Below are positions 53,886 to 62,669 of a stretch of 64,000 nt of DNA, in pieces. Position numbers and translations under genes: made by a program. The stretch lies in the NCBI GenBank assembly GCA_009773205.1, contig WPAE01000015.1:1-64000 (forward strand). The letters are read 5' to 3'. The notes beneath the pieces are model-generated. The model was not told the origin of the DNA. It saw only the letters and a list, made by a program, of their open reading frames with translations, and searched no databases. The number at the start of each line of letters is the position of its first letter. The first letter of the stretch is position 1. This DNA is from Ignavibacteria bacterium (lineage in GTDB: Bacteria > Bacteroidota > Ignavibacteria > Ignavibacteriales > Melioribacteraceae).

Positions 53886-55361
53886 ATGAAAGTTAGTTTA
53901 AAATTACTACTTGTATTTATGATGACTTCAACTCTTTTTGCTCAATCCGGAACAAGATTGGTTGGCTTTGATGCAAAATCAATTGGAAGAGGCGGAACAT
54001 CAATCGGCGTTTTTGATGGCGGAGAATTGATGATGACAAACCCGGCGGGATTGTCTTTCGTAAATCAATCAATGCTAAATGTTGATTTTTCAATGATGTT
54101 TCCGGCTTTACATTTCCAGAACAAGTTAAACAATGTTGATGGCGACAATAATATTTTTCCTTTGCCATCAGCTTCTTATCTACGTAGCTGCGATTGCAGC
54201 GATTTTACTTGGGGCATTGGATTTTTTACAGCCGGTGGAATGGGCGCCGACTATAAATTAAATCATGCGCTTTTCGGAACGACAAAACAAGAGTATCATT
54301 CTAAGCTTGCTTTAATGCAAGGTGGATTTAGTGCAGCTTACAAATTCAACGAACATTTTTCTGTTGGTGCAAGCCTGCATATGGTTTATAGCATGCTTGA
54401 GTTTTCAATGCCATATTCACTAAACCCTTTATCAATGCAAGGTGTAGCAAATCCAATGATTGGAATGACATTTGGGCAGATGTTTGCCGGCACACCGCCA
54501 AATGGTTTCGGTTACGATGAAGTTACTGCTGCTGCAAAGATGAGCGATTTAACTGCGCTTGGGTTCAACGGAAAAATTGGTTTGGCTTACAAAGTTGATA
54601 ACAAACTTTCTTTTGGCTTGAGCTATACATTGCCAACATCTTTAACATACACCGGCGGCAAAGCTACAATGGATATGACCGCTCAGCTTAACGATGCTTT
54701 CGGTAAAGCAGTTATGGGCTGGATGATGCAGAATCCCGGAAAAACTCAAGCACAAGCGCAAGCTGCTATTATGACTCAATTTGCTCAACTAGGAATTGAT
54801 ATGAGCAAAGGTGTTGTTGCAAATTATGATTTGGATGTTGATCTAACATTCCCGGCTTCTTTTGGTTATGGCGTTTCTTACAAAGCAACAGATTGTTTAA
54901 TGTTGGCAGCAGATGTTGAATATTTAATGTGGGAAAATGCTTTTGATAAAATGACTTTAAAAATGAAAGGTGGAAACAATGCTAACATCAATAAAATGAT
55001 GGGCGGAGCTGCTTTTAACATTGATTTTCCGATGAACTGGAAAAATTCTTTGATGTTAAAAGTTGGCGGCGAATATTTGGCAACAAAAGATTTAACAGTT
55101 CGTCTTGGTTATACTTTTAATTCAAATCCGGTTCCAGAAGCAACTATATTTCCAATCTTCCCGGCAATTGTAGAAAACCATATTATGGCTGGACTCAGCT
55201 ACAAAGTTTCTGCGCCGTTAACAATCAATGCTGCATTTGAAATGGCGTTGAATAATTCGCTTAAGGCAAGCAACCCAAGTTTAATTGCAAATGAATATGA
55301 TGGAAGTACAAGCGCGCTTTCAACAAAGCTAATTCATATTTCTTGCAGTTACGCTTTCTAA
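53886..55361 (+). CDS. FadL/OMPP1-family outer membrane transport protein
   Basis: 491 residues with signal peptide ending TLFAQ. GTRLVGFDAKSIGRGGTSIGVFDGGELMMTNPAGLSF is the FadL start, whose N-terminal 'hatch' includes NPAGLS. A 14-strand barrel would follow; KIGLAYKVDNKLSFGLSYTLPTSLTY is a typical strand pair, and the protein ends in aromatic F. A methionine-rich stretch (about 230-320) is unusual. Substrates are hydrophobic molecules such as fatty acids or aromatics. Confidence 0.88.
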   Translation: MKVSLKLLLVFMMTSTLFAQSGTRLVGFDAKSIGRGGTSIGVFDGGELMMTNPAGLSFVNQSMLNVDFSMMFPALHFQNKLNNVDGDNNIFPLPSASYLRSCDCSDFTWGIGFFTAGGMGADYKLNHALFGTTKQEYHSKLALMQGGFSAAYKFNEHFSVGASLHMVYSMLEFSMPYSLNPLSMQGVANPMIGMTFGQMFAGTPPNGFGYDEVTAAAKMSDLTALGFNGKIGLAYKVDNKLSFGLSYTLPTSLTYTGGKATMDMTAQLNDAFGKAVMGWMMQNPGKTQAQAQAAIMTQFAQLGIDMSKGVVANYDLDVDLTFPASFGYGVSYKATDCLMLAADVEYLMWENAFDKMTLKMKGGNNANINKMMGGAAFNIDFPMNWKNSLMLKVGGEYLATKDLTVRLGYTFNSNPVPEATIFPIFPAIVENHIMAGLSYKVSAPLTINAAFEMALNNSLKASNPSLIANEYDGSTSALSTKLIHISCSYAF

Positions 55362-55365
55362 AAAC

Positions 55366-55440
55366 TAGATCAAGATTAGGATCAAGATTAAGAAATTAAT
55401 AATAATTCTTGATCATGATCTTAATCTTGTTCTTGATCTA
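55366..55440. repeat. Inverted repeat of GATCAAGATTAAG units
   Basis: TAGATCAAGATTAGGATCAAG arm pairs with CTTAATCTTGTTCTTGATCTA. It lies between two convergent genes and supplies the last codons and stop of the NTPase gene. Confidence 0.75.
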
Positions 55441-55900
55441 AAGCATTAAAAGTTTCGTAATCGTTTTGCAAACCGTAATGCTCAATAAACTTTTCTAGGA
55501 TAGAATCTCTAACAACACAAAGAATTTTAGCATCAATTTCTTTCCGGCGAGAAAGCAAATATGTAATTGCGGGTTCAAGTCCCTTGTTATTCAATTCAAG
55601 CGGACCGATCTCATCAACTATAATCCAATTAAGGTCTTTACATAGACAATCATTCAGAATCTGTTGTGCCCAGGCGAAAGTATCGTTGCTGAAATTGTAT
55701 TTCCCAATTGACGTGATGTTATTTGTTTCGGAAGTTTCGAGAGATTTTAAAGTCCGAGAGCCTATATTATAAATAAACCGCTTTCCATCAATAACGGGTT
55801 GAAAAATACCATCAATGTTTTTCTGCTGTGCTGCCCAGAGCATCAAGCGGGTAGTTTTTCCGGTTTTTATTTTTCCAGTAAGTATGCTAATCTTTATCAT
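55421..55900 (-). CDS. THEP1/NTPase_1-like nucleoside triphosphatase
   Basis: 159 residues from ATG 55900. Walker A is G9-K-I-K-T-G-K-T16 and Walker B WIIVDEIGPLEL (about 95-106), the pattern of the cancer-related NTPase/THEP1 family. The C-terminal residues LDQEQD are encoded by the inverted repeat at 55366-55440. The natural substrate is uncertain. Confidence 0.8.
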   Translation of the reverse strand: MIKISILTGKIKTGKTTRLMLWAAQQKNIDGIFQPVIDGKRFIYNIGSRTLKSLETSETNNITSIGKYNFSNDTFAWAQQILNDCLCKDLNWIIVDEIGPLELNNKGLEPAITYLLSRRKEIDAKILCVVRDSILEKFIEHYGLQNDYETFNALDQEQD

Positions 55901-56178
55901 TGCTTCTATCAAAAATTATAAGCAAAGCTAAAGAATTGGAAAGAAATACTAAAATGCGCCGTATCCATAAGTACTCAGATGATTCGTTCCAGCAATAATT
56001 TATTACTGTTTAAATTGCGGTAACAGTGCCGTTATGCAGAGCGATTCGGATTATTCCAACTGAAAACTGGAACAGCAAAATCAACTACGTCTTTGATGAG
56101 TTATGGATTTTTTGGGGTGCTTCATTTTCATATATTTACACCTAAGTTTCCGGTTAAAGCAATAAATGAATACAAATT
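55901..56178. other. Intergenic region upstream of the tRNA remnant
   Basis: No credible gene. The 12 bases before the tRNA remnant (TGAATACAAATT, 56167-56178) are repeated before the intact tRNA at 56505-56516. Confidence 0.5.
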
Positions 56179-56266
56179 GCCCCGGTAGCTCAGTGGATAC
56201 CCGCCCGACTACTCGCCTCTCTTGCTCAATGAAGCGAGCGTCGTTCGAGGCGGGGAGCAGCGGTTT
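56179..56266 (+). pseudogene. Partial tRNA-Arg copy (nucleotides 1-33) split by a 55-nt palindrome
   Basis: 56179-56199 equals tRNA nucleotides 1-21 and 56255-56266 equals nucleotides 22-33 of the intact tRNA at 56517. The copy stops exactly before the anticodon. The GIY-YIG start codon follows with no gap. Confidence 0.85.
56200..56254. mobile_element. 55-nt GC-rich palindrome inserted in the tRNA remnant
   Basis: Comparison with the uninterrupted sequence at 56505-56549 shows both ends exactly: it starts CCCGCCCGAC and ends TTCGAGGCGGG, so the termini are imperfect inverted repeats. There is no target duplication. No protein is encoded. Confidence 0.7.
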
Positions 56267-56554
56267 ATGAAGGAATATTATGTTTATATTCTTCAAAGCA
56301 TGAACAATGACAAGACTTATGTCGGTCAAACAGAAAATTTAGAGAGAAGATTAAAAGAACATAACTCAGGTAAAACGAGTTATACAGCAAAATATGTTCC
56401 TTGGAAAATTGTCTATTTTGAAAAATATTCTACAAGAGAAGAAAGCTTAAAAAGAGAAAAATATTTAAAGAGTTCAGCAGGAAGAAGATTCATTAAAGTT
56501 CTTTTGAATACAAATTGCCCCGGTAGCTCAGTGGATAGAGCAGCGGTTTCCTAA
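56267..56554 (+). CDS. Small GIY-YIG endonuclease-like protein (UPF0213 type), reading into a tRNA gene
   Basis: 95 residues from ATG 56267. YYVYILQSMNNDKTYVGQTENLERRLKEHNSG carries the GIY-like YVYIL, the YIG-like YVG, and catalytic Arg27; STREESLKREKYLKSSAGRRFIK is the usual end of these small nucleases. The final residues NTNCPGSSVDRAAVS are translated from the tRNA-Arg leader and its nucleotides 1-38; the stop TAA coincides with tRNA positions 36-38. The gene lies precisely between two 45-nt direct repeats, suggesting a small mobile unit targeted to the anticodon loop. Confidence 0.88.
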   Translation: MKEYYVYILQSMNNDKTYVGQTENLERRLKEHNSGKTSYTAKYVPWKIVYFEKYSTREESLKREKYLKSSAGRRFIKVLLNTNCPGSSVDRAAVS

Positions 56555-56589
56555 ACCGTTGGTCGGAGGTTCAACTCCTCTCCGGGGCA
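56517..56589 (+). tRNA. tRNA-Arg (anticodon CCT)
   Basis: 73 nt. Acceptor stem GCCCCGG / CCGGGGC; D arm GCTC...GAGC; anticodon stem GCGGT / ACCGT with loop TTCCTAA (anticodon CCT, 56550-56552); T arm GGAGG-TTCAACT-CCTCT; discriminator A. CCA is not encoded. Confidence 0.95.
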
Positions 56590-56606
56590 CAACAAGTTGA
56601 GCAAAT

Positions 56607-56882
56607 ATGAAAAAATTATTAGCAAATGTTCTGTTTGCTGTTGTAGATTTAGTTTGTTTTTTGCAAGGTAGTTTGTTGCTTGCTTATTCCTTGCTTCATT
56701 TTAGATACAAAGTAGATGTTTCGCAGGGAGAAGGTTTAACTACTGTTGAATTACAAAATGTACCAACTGCTGTTGGTGGATATTACTACTACGCAGATCA
56801 GTATATCCAAGTTGCTGTAATTGGAATTGGACTTATAATAACCGGCTTTTTAATGAGAAGCTGGCGCAAAAATTTTGAATAA
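56607..56882 (+). CDS. Small membrane protein of unknown function
   Basis: 91 residues with two hydrophobic segments (about 4-28 and 66-84) and a tyrosine-rich centre (VGGYYYYADQYIQ). It begins 17 bases after the tRNA and 37 bases before the OmpA-like gene. I do not recognise a family. Confidence 0.6.
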   Translation: MKKLLANVLFAVVDLVCFLQGSLLLAYSLLHFRYKVDVSQGEGLTTVELQNVPTAVGGYYYYADQYIQVAVIGIGLIITGFLMRSWRKNFE

Positions 56883-56919
56883 GATTACTATTATTTCACT
56901 TAATCATAGGAGAAGCTAA

Positions 56920-58419
56920 ATGAAAAAAATCGCTCTATTATTAGTATTGGTACTAATTGGTGCTGGACAGTTATCTGCACAGTTTAAGGAGTTTAGCCTA
57001 AAGGCTGGCGCCAGAGTAAATGGGGTTTTACCTTTAACAGAGTTTGAAGATCCACGCGATAACGGTATGGCTCTCAGCTCGTATTTGTTAGATGCATTTG
57101 CAAGATTAGAGCTAACCAGAGAATGGAATGTTGAATTAAGTCTCGGTTACGGTAAGTTATCGGGTGATGATTTCAACTATATTCTTGGCAAAAAAGGTAC
57201 TGGAGAGTATTCTACCTCTATTATACCAATTGAAGCAAAATTATTATATGCGCCTTGGGATTTAGAAAACTGGAATCCCTATTTCTACGCTGGTTTAGGT
57301 TTATTAAATTATTCAGTAGATACAAAACCTAAAGTTGTTTCTAAACTAAAGGTTGAAGAAAGTGGAATGACAGGTGTAATTCCTTTTGGTATTGGTACAG
57401 AAGTAAAACTTTCAGAGGAAATGGTTTTAGACCTTAATCTTGGCATCAGATATTCTTTAACAGATAACTTAAACTATTATAAAATTGATGTTGCTAATGA
57501 TGCTTACATTAGTATAGGTGCTGGTATTGCTTACTCTGCCGAAAGCTGCAACACTGATAAAGACAAAGATGGTTTAACTCGATGTGAAGAGTTAGAACTT
57601 GGCACAGACCCAAGAAATGCCGATACCGATGGCGATGGCTTAAACGATGGTGATGAAGTTAAAAAATATGGTACAGACCCGCGCAAAGCCGATACCGATG
57701 GCGATGGCTTAAGCGATGGCGATGAAGTGCTGAAGTTCAAAACAAATCCATTAAAAGCCGATACCGATGGTGATGGCTTAAGCGATGGTGATGAAGTGCT
57801 GAAGTTCAAAACAAATCCATTAAAAGCCGATACCGATGGTGATGGCTTAAACGATGGTGATGAAGTAACGAAATTTAAAACCGATCCATTAAAAGCCGAT
57901 ACCGATGGTGATGGCTTAAACGATGGTGATGAAGTATTAAAGCATAAAACAAATCCGTTAGTAGTTGATACTGATGGAGGCACTGTTGGTGATGGCGTTG
58001 AAGTTAACAGAGGCTCAAATCCGCTTGATCCAAAGGACGATATTCCAGTTGTTGAAGTAGAAAAAGAATACAGTTACAAGAGTGTTTACTTTGGATTCAA
58101 TGTGAAGAAAATTAGCAAAAAAGAAGGTAAGAGTTTAGACAGCACTTATACAACTTTAAGCCAGTTAACCACACCAAAGATTACATTGAGTGGACACGCA
58201 GATGCAATTGGCAGCGATAAATACAATATGAAACTTTCTGAAAAGAGAGCTAATATTGTAAAAGATTATCTTGTTAAAAAAGGTTTGAACGGTGATATGA
58301 TTACTGTTGAGTTCTTTGGTGAAAGCAAACCAGCCGCTGACAACAAAACAAGGAAAGGACGCAGCCTTAATAGAAGAACAGAAATTAAAGCTACAGTAGT
58401 AGAAAAGGTTCAGAAATAA
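56920..58419 (+). CDS. OmpA-family outer membrane protein with thrombospondin type 3 repeats
   Basis: 499 residues with signal peptide ending QLSAQ. Residues 25-205 form an eight-strand-type barrel. Residues 210-355 hold five near-identical 23-residue calcium-binding repeats of the form ADTDGDGLxDGDEVxxxxTxP. Residues 380-499 form the peptidoglycan-binding OmpA domain (TLSGHADAIGSDKYNMKLSEKRANIVKDYL). It links the outer membrane to the cell wall. An AGGAGAAG ribosome site and a strong terminator frame the gene. Confidence 0.93.
   Translation: MKKIALLLVLVLIGAGQLSAQFKEFSLKAGARVNGVLPLTEFEDPRDNGMALSSYLLDAFARLELTREWNVELSLGYGKLSGDDFNYILGKKGTGEYSTSIIPIEAKLLYAPWDLENWNPYFYAGLGLLNYSVDTKPKVVSKLKVEESGMTGVIPFGIGTEVKLSEEMVLDLNLGIRYSLTDNLNYYKIDVANDAYISIGAGIAYSAESCNTDKDKDGLTRCEELELGTDPRNADTDGDGLNDGDEVKKYGTDPRKADTDGDGLSDGDEVLKFKTNPLKADTDGDGLSDGDEVLKFKTNPLKADTDGDGLNDGDEVTKFKTDPLKADTDGDGLNDGDEVLKHKTNPLVVDTDGGTVGDGVEVNRGSNPLDPKDDIPVVEVEKEYSYKSVYFGFNVKKISKKEGKSLDSTYTTLSQLTTPKITLSGHADAIGSDKYNMKLSEKRANIVKDYLVKKGLNGDMITVEFFGESKPAADNKTRKGRSLNRRTEIKATVVEKVQK
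57619..57963 (+). repeat. Five 69-bp coding tandem repeats (thrombospondin type 3)
   Basis: Units begin GCCGATACCGATGG(C/T)GATGG; units 2 and 3 are almost identical in DNA, so the copy number may vary between strains. Confidence 0.9.
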
Positions 58420-58441
58420 TCTTTCTTTAGTTGTATATAAA

Positions 58442-58471
58442 AAACCCCGGTAGATTTATCGGGGTTTTTTT
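58442..58471 (+). terminator. Rho-independent terminator
   Basis: AAACCCCG / CGGGGTTT stem with loop GTAGATTTAT and a T7 tail, just after the OmpA-like gene. Confidence 0.9.
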
Positions 58472-58587
58472 GTAATTGGCATCTCGTTACATAGAGGCAT
58501 CAAAAAAGCAAATATGAGTTTGTTGTACAAGTGTAAGGTTTCGGGCAAGTATAAAAACGGTTTTGTGTAATATGTTGAAGTAGAGAA

Positions 58588-58695
58588 TTAAGGGTGCTTC
58601 TAAAAATTTCAATTTCCTTTGCGGGCTTTCCTTTTTATTAGTCCGCTTTGCGGGATGAAATATTTTAAAACAAAAGTTTTTAGAGGTGCCATTAA
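58588..58695. repeat. Family I palindromic repeat (copy d)
   Basis: TTAAGGGTGCTTCTAAAAA and TTTTTAGAGGTGCCATTAA. The centre contains GCGGGCTTTCC...GTCCGCTTTGCGGGA. Its right half is nearly identical to copy c. Confidence 0.8.
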
Positions 58696-58930
58696 CTAAG
58701 TGCATTGAAGTCTCAGTATGGTTCGTAAAGACGAGTTTTTCTTGGCTTAAGTGCGTGTTGGTAAATTATATGTTTTATGGCGAACCAGGAAATAATTTAT
58801 ATGCGTTGCGATTACGAAAGAATTCGATTTATGTAACAACCATCAAAAGGAAGGATTAAGTTTGGTTGGAGCATTTAATCCTTGTCCTTTGCTCTTATAA
58901 TAAAACCCCGAGGCAAGTATCGGGTCTCTC

Positions 58931-59030
58931 AAGGGCACATCTAAAAATATCAATATCCTTTGCGGATTTTGCTTTTTCTTTGCGAACTCCGCGTTAAAAT
59001 TTTTGAAATACTAATTTTTAGAGGTGCCCT
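58931..59030. repeat. Family I palindromic repeat (copy e)
   Basis: AAGGGCACATCTAAAAA and TTTTTAGAGGTGCCCT ends, with TGCGGATTTTGC...GCGAACTCCGCG in the centre. Confidence 0.8.
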
Positions 59031-59045
59031 CAACCGAGCCTAAAA

Positions 59046-60881
59046 CTAAATTTCAATCCGTGTAATTACACCATGAAGTTTATGATATGGCAACTCAATA
59101 AACTGAACAAAATTTGGTGTAATGCGCTTGATGAAAGAAAAGATTTTTAAGTAAAATTTCTTTGCTTTAATATCATCTACACCATAGAACATTACTTTTG
59201 GATCTATATCCGTTTCCTTGAGCAGTTTGGGTACATCCAATCGCTCCATATAACCAATCTGAATTTCAAATCCAGAAAGACCTTCAGCAATATCAGGCAC
59301 ATATAATTTGTGAATTCCGCGTGGAGAGTCTGTTGTTACAACTGAAACTAGAACATTGTTTTCATAAAGAATACCTCCTCTTATAGTACAGTGCACCATA
59401 TAAGGTGGTATCATATCTAAACTTTTAGTAAAAAATAACGCAGTGCCCGGAAGCTGTTTGCCCGAGCTGTAAATTTGTTCGTAACTAACTAAATAAGTAT
59501 CTATCGGCAACGAACGGAATGAACGATAGATAGCTTTGTTGCCTTTTGTCCAGATGAAAATTATTATAAAAGGAACCGCTGCAATAATAATTGACCAAAA
59601 ACCACCGTGTGGTATTTTGGTAAACACAGCAATCAAAAATGCGAGGTTAACTATAAACACAATTGATGCAATTATTACTTTATATTTCGATTTCCGCTTT
59701 GCATAAATCCACAATATGAATACAGTGCTAACTGCCATAGTTGCAGTTACAGCAAATCCATATGCTGCTGCTAAGTTATGCGACTTTTTGAATATAAGAA
59801 TGACCATAATTACTGCTAAAAGCAGCAGCCAATTAACCGAATTTATATATATCTGAGATTTTAGATGTGAGGAAGTGTAATTAACCTTTGTAAGTGGAAA
59901 AATATGGGTTCTTATTCCCTGATAAACAAGAGAAAATACGGCACTTATTAATGCCTGCGAAGCAATTACAGTTGCTAACAAAGTTAAAATTAAAAATGGA
60001 ACGTATAGAAACTCGGCTTGTGCTTTTACCATAGAGAACAAAACATTCGAATTGGGATTGTGGTTTTCTCCCTGCGAAATTATAAAAGAACCTTGTCCAA
60101 AATAATTCATTACCAGCCCGATAAACACAAATATCCATGCTTTACGGATTGGCTTTTTCCCCAAGTGCCCCATATCTGCATACAAAGCCTCGCCGCCGGT
60201 AGCGCATAATATAACTTCGGAAAGCACTATAAAACCAGCAAGTCCATTGTTCATCAAAAATTGTAAGCCATGATGCGGACTTAACGAAAAGAAAACAGAA
60301 GGATTATTAATTGTTGAAAAAAATCCGGTTACAAAAAGTGAGGAGAACCACAGTACCATAATTGGTCCAAAAGAAGAGGCAACCTTGTCTGTTCCTTTAG
60401 ATTGAATGGCAAATAGCATGATTGTAATAACTATTGTAATCATTACAATTGTATCAACGCTTATTGCACCCATTCCTGGTATTAACTGCAATCCCTCTAC
60501 GGCAGATAAAATACTTATTGCCGGTGTAATTATACCGTCACCCATCAAAAGCGAAACGCCCAAGTAGCCCATAAAAGTTACAAAGGCAATAGATTTTCCT
60601 TTTTTTAAATTGCTGTGCAGAATTTCTTTCAACACCACAATTCCCCCTTCGCCTTTAGAGTCGAGATTCATTGCTAAGAAAGTGTACTCTAATGTAACTA
60701 AAATTATCAAGGTCCAGAACATAAGAGATAAAATGCCAATTACATTTTCAGGCGTTGGTGCAGTAAATAGAAAAATTACACTCAAAGTATAAATTGGGCT
60801 TGTTCCTATATCACCGAAAACAAGTCCCATAGCTTTAAGTACTTCGCTAAAGCTGGTTTGTTCAGATTTTTTGTGAGCCAT
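59046..60881 (-). CDS. kup: Kup/HAK-family potassium uptake protein
   Basis: 611 residues. GLVFGDIGTSPIYTLSVIF and LDSKGEGGIVVLKEIL, then GDGIITPAISILSAVEGLQL are the Kup signatures; about 12 membrane helices reach residue 440 and a cytoplasmic tail follows. It imports K+ with protons. A 40-codon membrane protein gene lies 24 bases upstream in the same direction. Confidence 0.95.
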   Translation of the reverse strand: MAHKKSEQTSFSEVLKAMGLVFGDIGTSPIYTLSVIFLFTAPTPENVIGILSLMFWTLIILVTLEYTFLAMNLDSKGEGGIVVLKEILHSNLKKGKSIAFVTFMGYLGVSLLMGDGIITPAISILSAVEGLQLIPGMGAISVDTIVMITIVITIMLFAIQSKGTDKVASSFGPIMVLWFSSLFVTGFFSTINNPSVFFSLSPHHGLQFLMNNGLAGFIVLSEVILCATGGEALYADMGHLGKKPIRKAWIFVFIGLVMNYFGQGSFIISQGENHNPNSNVLFSMVKAQAEFLYVPFLILTLLATVIASQALISAVFSLVYQGIRTHIFPLTKVNYTSSHLKSQIYINSVNWLLLLAVIMVILIFKKSHNLAAAYGFAVTATMAVSTVFILWIYAKRKSKYKVIIASIVFIVNLAFLIAVFTKIPHGGFWSIIIAAVPFIIIFIWTKGNKAIYRSFRSLPIDTYLVSYEQIYSSGKQLPGTALFFTKSLDMIPPYMVHCTIRGGILYENNVLVSVVTTDSPRGIHKLYVPDIAEGLSGFEIQIGYMERLDVPKLLKETDIDPKVMFYGVDDIKAKKFYLKIFSFIKRITPNFVQFIELPYHKLHGVITRIEI

Positions 60882-60905
60882 TAAATATGAAGTGTTAAAA
60901 TGTTT

Positions 60906-61028
60906 TTAGCCAAAAATGGCAGTGTAAATTAAGTAGCCTGTAATATAAAGTATGCTTATGCCTATAATTCCCATTAAAAAATAAAACCCGAAGTTGCTTG
61001 CAGTACTTTCTTTTTTATTCTCTTCCAT
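60906..61028 (-). CDS. Tiny single-pass membrane protein upstream of kup
   Basis: 40 residues: a charged start (MEENKKESTASN) and one hydrophobic helix (FYFLMGIIGISILYITGYL). A ribosome-site-like CGGAGAAAC lies 3 bases before the ATG. Its position directly before kup suggests cotranscription. No family recognised; layout resembles small regulatory subunits of transporters such as KdpF, but this is only analogy. Confidence 0.55.
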   Translation of the reverse strand: MEENKKESTASNFGFYFLMGIIGISILYITGYLIYTAIFG

Positions 61029-61235
61029 TTTGTTTCTCCGTTTTTATCTATACTAAGTATTTACTTAGATGAGGCTATGCGAAGATAATTATTTTTCGGA
61101 ATAGTAGAAATATTTTGTTCACTTATTGGGTGTTTGAATAGCTATCTACAAATTTGTAATAAACAATTTTTCATAATTGGTTTGAGAATAAAATTTGATT
61201 GTTTATTTTGCTCCAACTTTTGCCAAATAAAATTT

Positions 61236-62657
61236 ATGAATGAACCTACAAAGAAAACGGAACTCATAAGGGGATTAACTTTAACTGCTGCAATGATGTT
61301 AGTAGCCGGTTCAATGATTGGCTCTGGGATTTTCCGAAAGCCTGCAACTATGGCGGGTCAATTAGGCTCGGCAGAGCTTTTAATTTTTGTGTGGATTGCC
61401 GCCGGATTAATTACTCTTATAGCTGTGCTTGTAAACGCAGAAATTGCAGGAATGATAGATGCAACCGGCGGACAGTACATTTACTTCAGAAAAATGTATG
61501 GAGACTTTACCGCTTATTTATACGGCTGGTCTATTCTTTCTGTTATTCAAACCGGAAGCCAGGCTGCTATTGCTTTTGCCTTTGCAGAGTACTTAGGTTA
61601 CTTTATTAAATATTCTCAATTACCTAAAGATTGGCTGAATTTTGCTGTTTACATGCCACTTGTAGGAAACATATATCCATTTGTTGATTTTGGGACTAAA
61701 GCTATAGCTATAACAGTTATAGCTTTCTTGACTGGAATAAATTATGTGGGAGTTATTTTTGGAGGCAGTGTTCAAACTGTTGTTACGTTTGTAAAGATAG
61801 CGGCAATTTTACTAATAACTTTTTTGTTACTATTGTTGGGTAACGGAAGTTTTTCAAATCTTTATACTGGAACAAACTTAATCCAAAATTCAACAGCAGG
61901 TTTTATCAGCATGCTTGGGTTAGCTTTTGCTGGTGCTTTCTGGGCTTACGATGCATGGAACAATATTACATTCGTATCCGGCGAAGTAAAAAACGCAAAC
62001 AGAAACGTTCCACTAGCACTATTCTACGGAACTTTGATTGTAATTGCCGTTTATGTTTTGATTAACATCGCTTTTTTATATGTTCTGCCTATCAATGAAA
62101 TGGCAAAATCACCGCTTGTTGCTGCAACAGCAGCAGAAAAAATTTTTGGTACAAGCGGCGCTTCGTTAATTTCGATAGCAGTAATCATTTCTACGTTTGG
62201 AGCTTTAAACGGAAGCATTCTATCTACAGCACGCGTTCCTTTTGCAATGGCGCGGGCAAATTTATTTTTTACAAGATTAGGAAATGTTCATCCTAAATTT
62301 GGAACTCCGTATACAGCATTACTAGTTCAGGGTGTTTGGTCTTGCGTTCTTGTTCTCTCCGGCTCGTTTGATATGATTACTGATTATGTAATATTTGCTT
62401 CGTGGCTCTTTTATATGTTAGGCGCGCTTGGAGTTTTTGTGCTTCGTAAAAAAATGCCTGAGGTTCCGCGTCCTTACAAAGTTTGGGGCTACCCATTTAC
62501 TCCAGCAATTTTTGTTGTGTTTGCATTCTTATTCTTAGTAAACTCAATTGTTTCGAACACACAAAACGCAATGATGGGGCTTATACTTGTTTTAAGCGGA
62601 CTTCCATTTTACTTTTTCTGGAAGTATAAAGTAAACAAAAACCAAGAAGCAAATTAA
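61236..62657 (+). CDS. APC-family amino acid permease
   Basis: 473 residues from ATG 61236; the longer frame adds 34 cysteine-rich residues without support. About 12 helices; GSMIGSGIFRKPATMAGQLGS is the substrate-binding unwound first helix, and AFWAYDAWNNITFVSGEVKNANRNVPLAL the sixth-helix region and loop. It resembles the LAT/Ser-Thr exchanger group. The exact substrate is unknown. Confidence 0.9.
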   Translation: MNEPTKKTELIRGLTLTAAMMLVAGSMIGSGIFRKPATMAGQLGSAELLIFVWIAAGLITLIAVLVNAEIAGMIDATGGQYIYFRKMYGDFTAYLYGWSILSVIQTGSQAAIAFAFAEYLGYFIKYSQLPKDWLNFAVYMPLVGNIYPFVDFGTKAIAITVIAFLTGINYVGVIFGGSVQTVVTFVKIAAILLITFLLLLLGNGSFSNLYTGTNLIQNSTAGFISMLGLAFAGAFWAYDAWNNITFVSGEVKNANRNVPLALFYGTLIVIAVYVLINIAFLYVLPINEMAKSPLVAATAAEKIFGTSGASLISIAVIISTFGALNGSILSTARVPFAMARANLFFTRLGNVHPKFGTPYTALLVQGVWSCVLVLSGSFDMITDYVIFASWLFYMLGALGVFVLRKKMPEVPRPYKVWGYPFTPAIFVVFAFLFLVNSIVSNTQNAMMGLILVLSGLPFYFFWKYKVNKNQEAN

Positions 62658-62669
62658 GGGATACTTATT

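Larger units (their letters stand above)
58420..59045. other. Long gene-free stretch with terminator and two family I repeats
   Basis: 626 bases between convergent genes. Besides the terminator and repeats d and e, a weak hairpin CCCGA...TCGGG (about 58906-58925) is seen. No gene. Confidence 0.75.

Noticed and set aside
56081..56329. 82-codon open frame on the minus strand over the tRNA remnant
   Set aside because: It spans the tRNA copy and the palindrome and overlaps the GIY-YIG start; no motif supports it.
56267..56554. Group I intron in tRNA-Arg(CCT)
   Set aside because: The coding sequence starts at once after tRNA nucleotide 33 and the tRNA downstream is complete; there is no room for intron core helices, so a duplication-type insertion fits better.
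57531..57983. 150-codon open frame antisense to the OmpA-like gene
   Set aside because: It is the mirror of the 69-bp thrombospondin repeats; its serine-proline repeats are a product of the coding strand.
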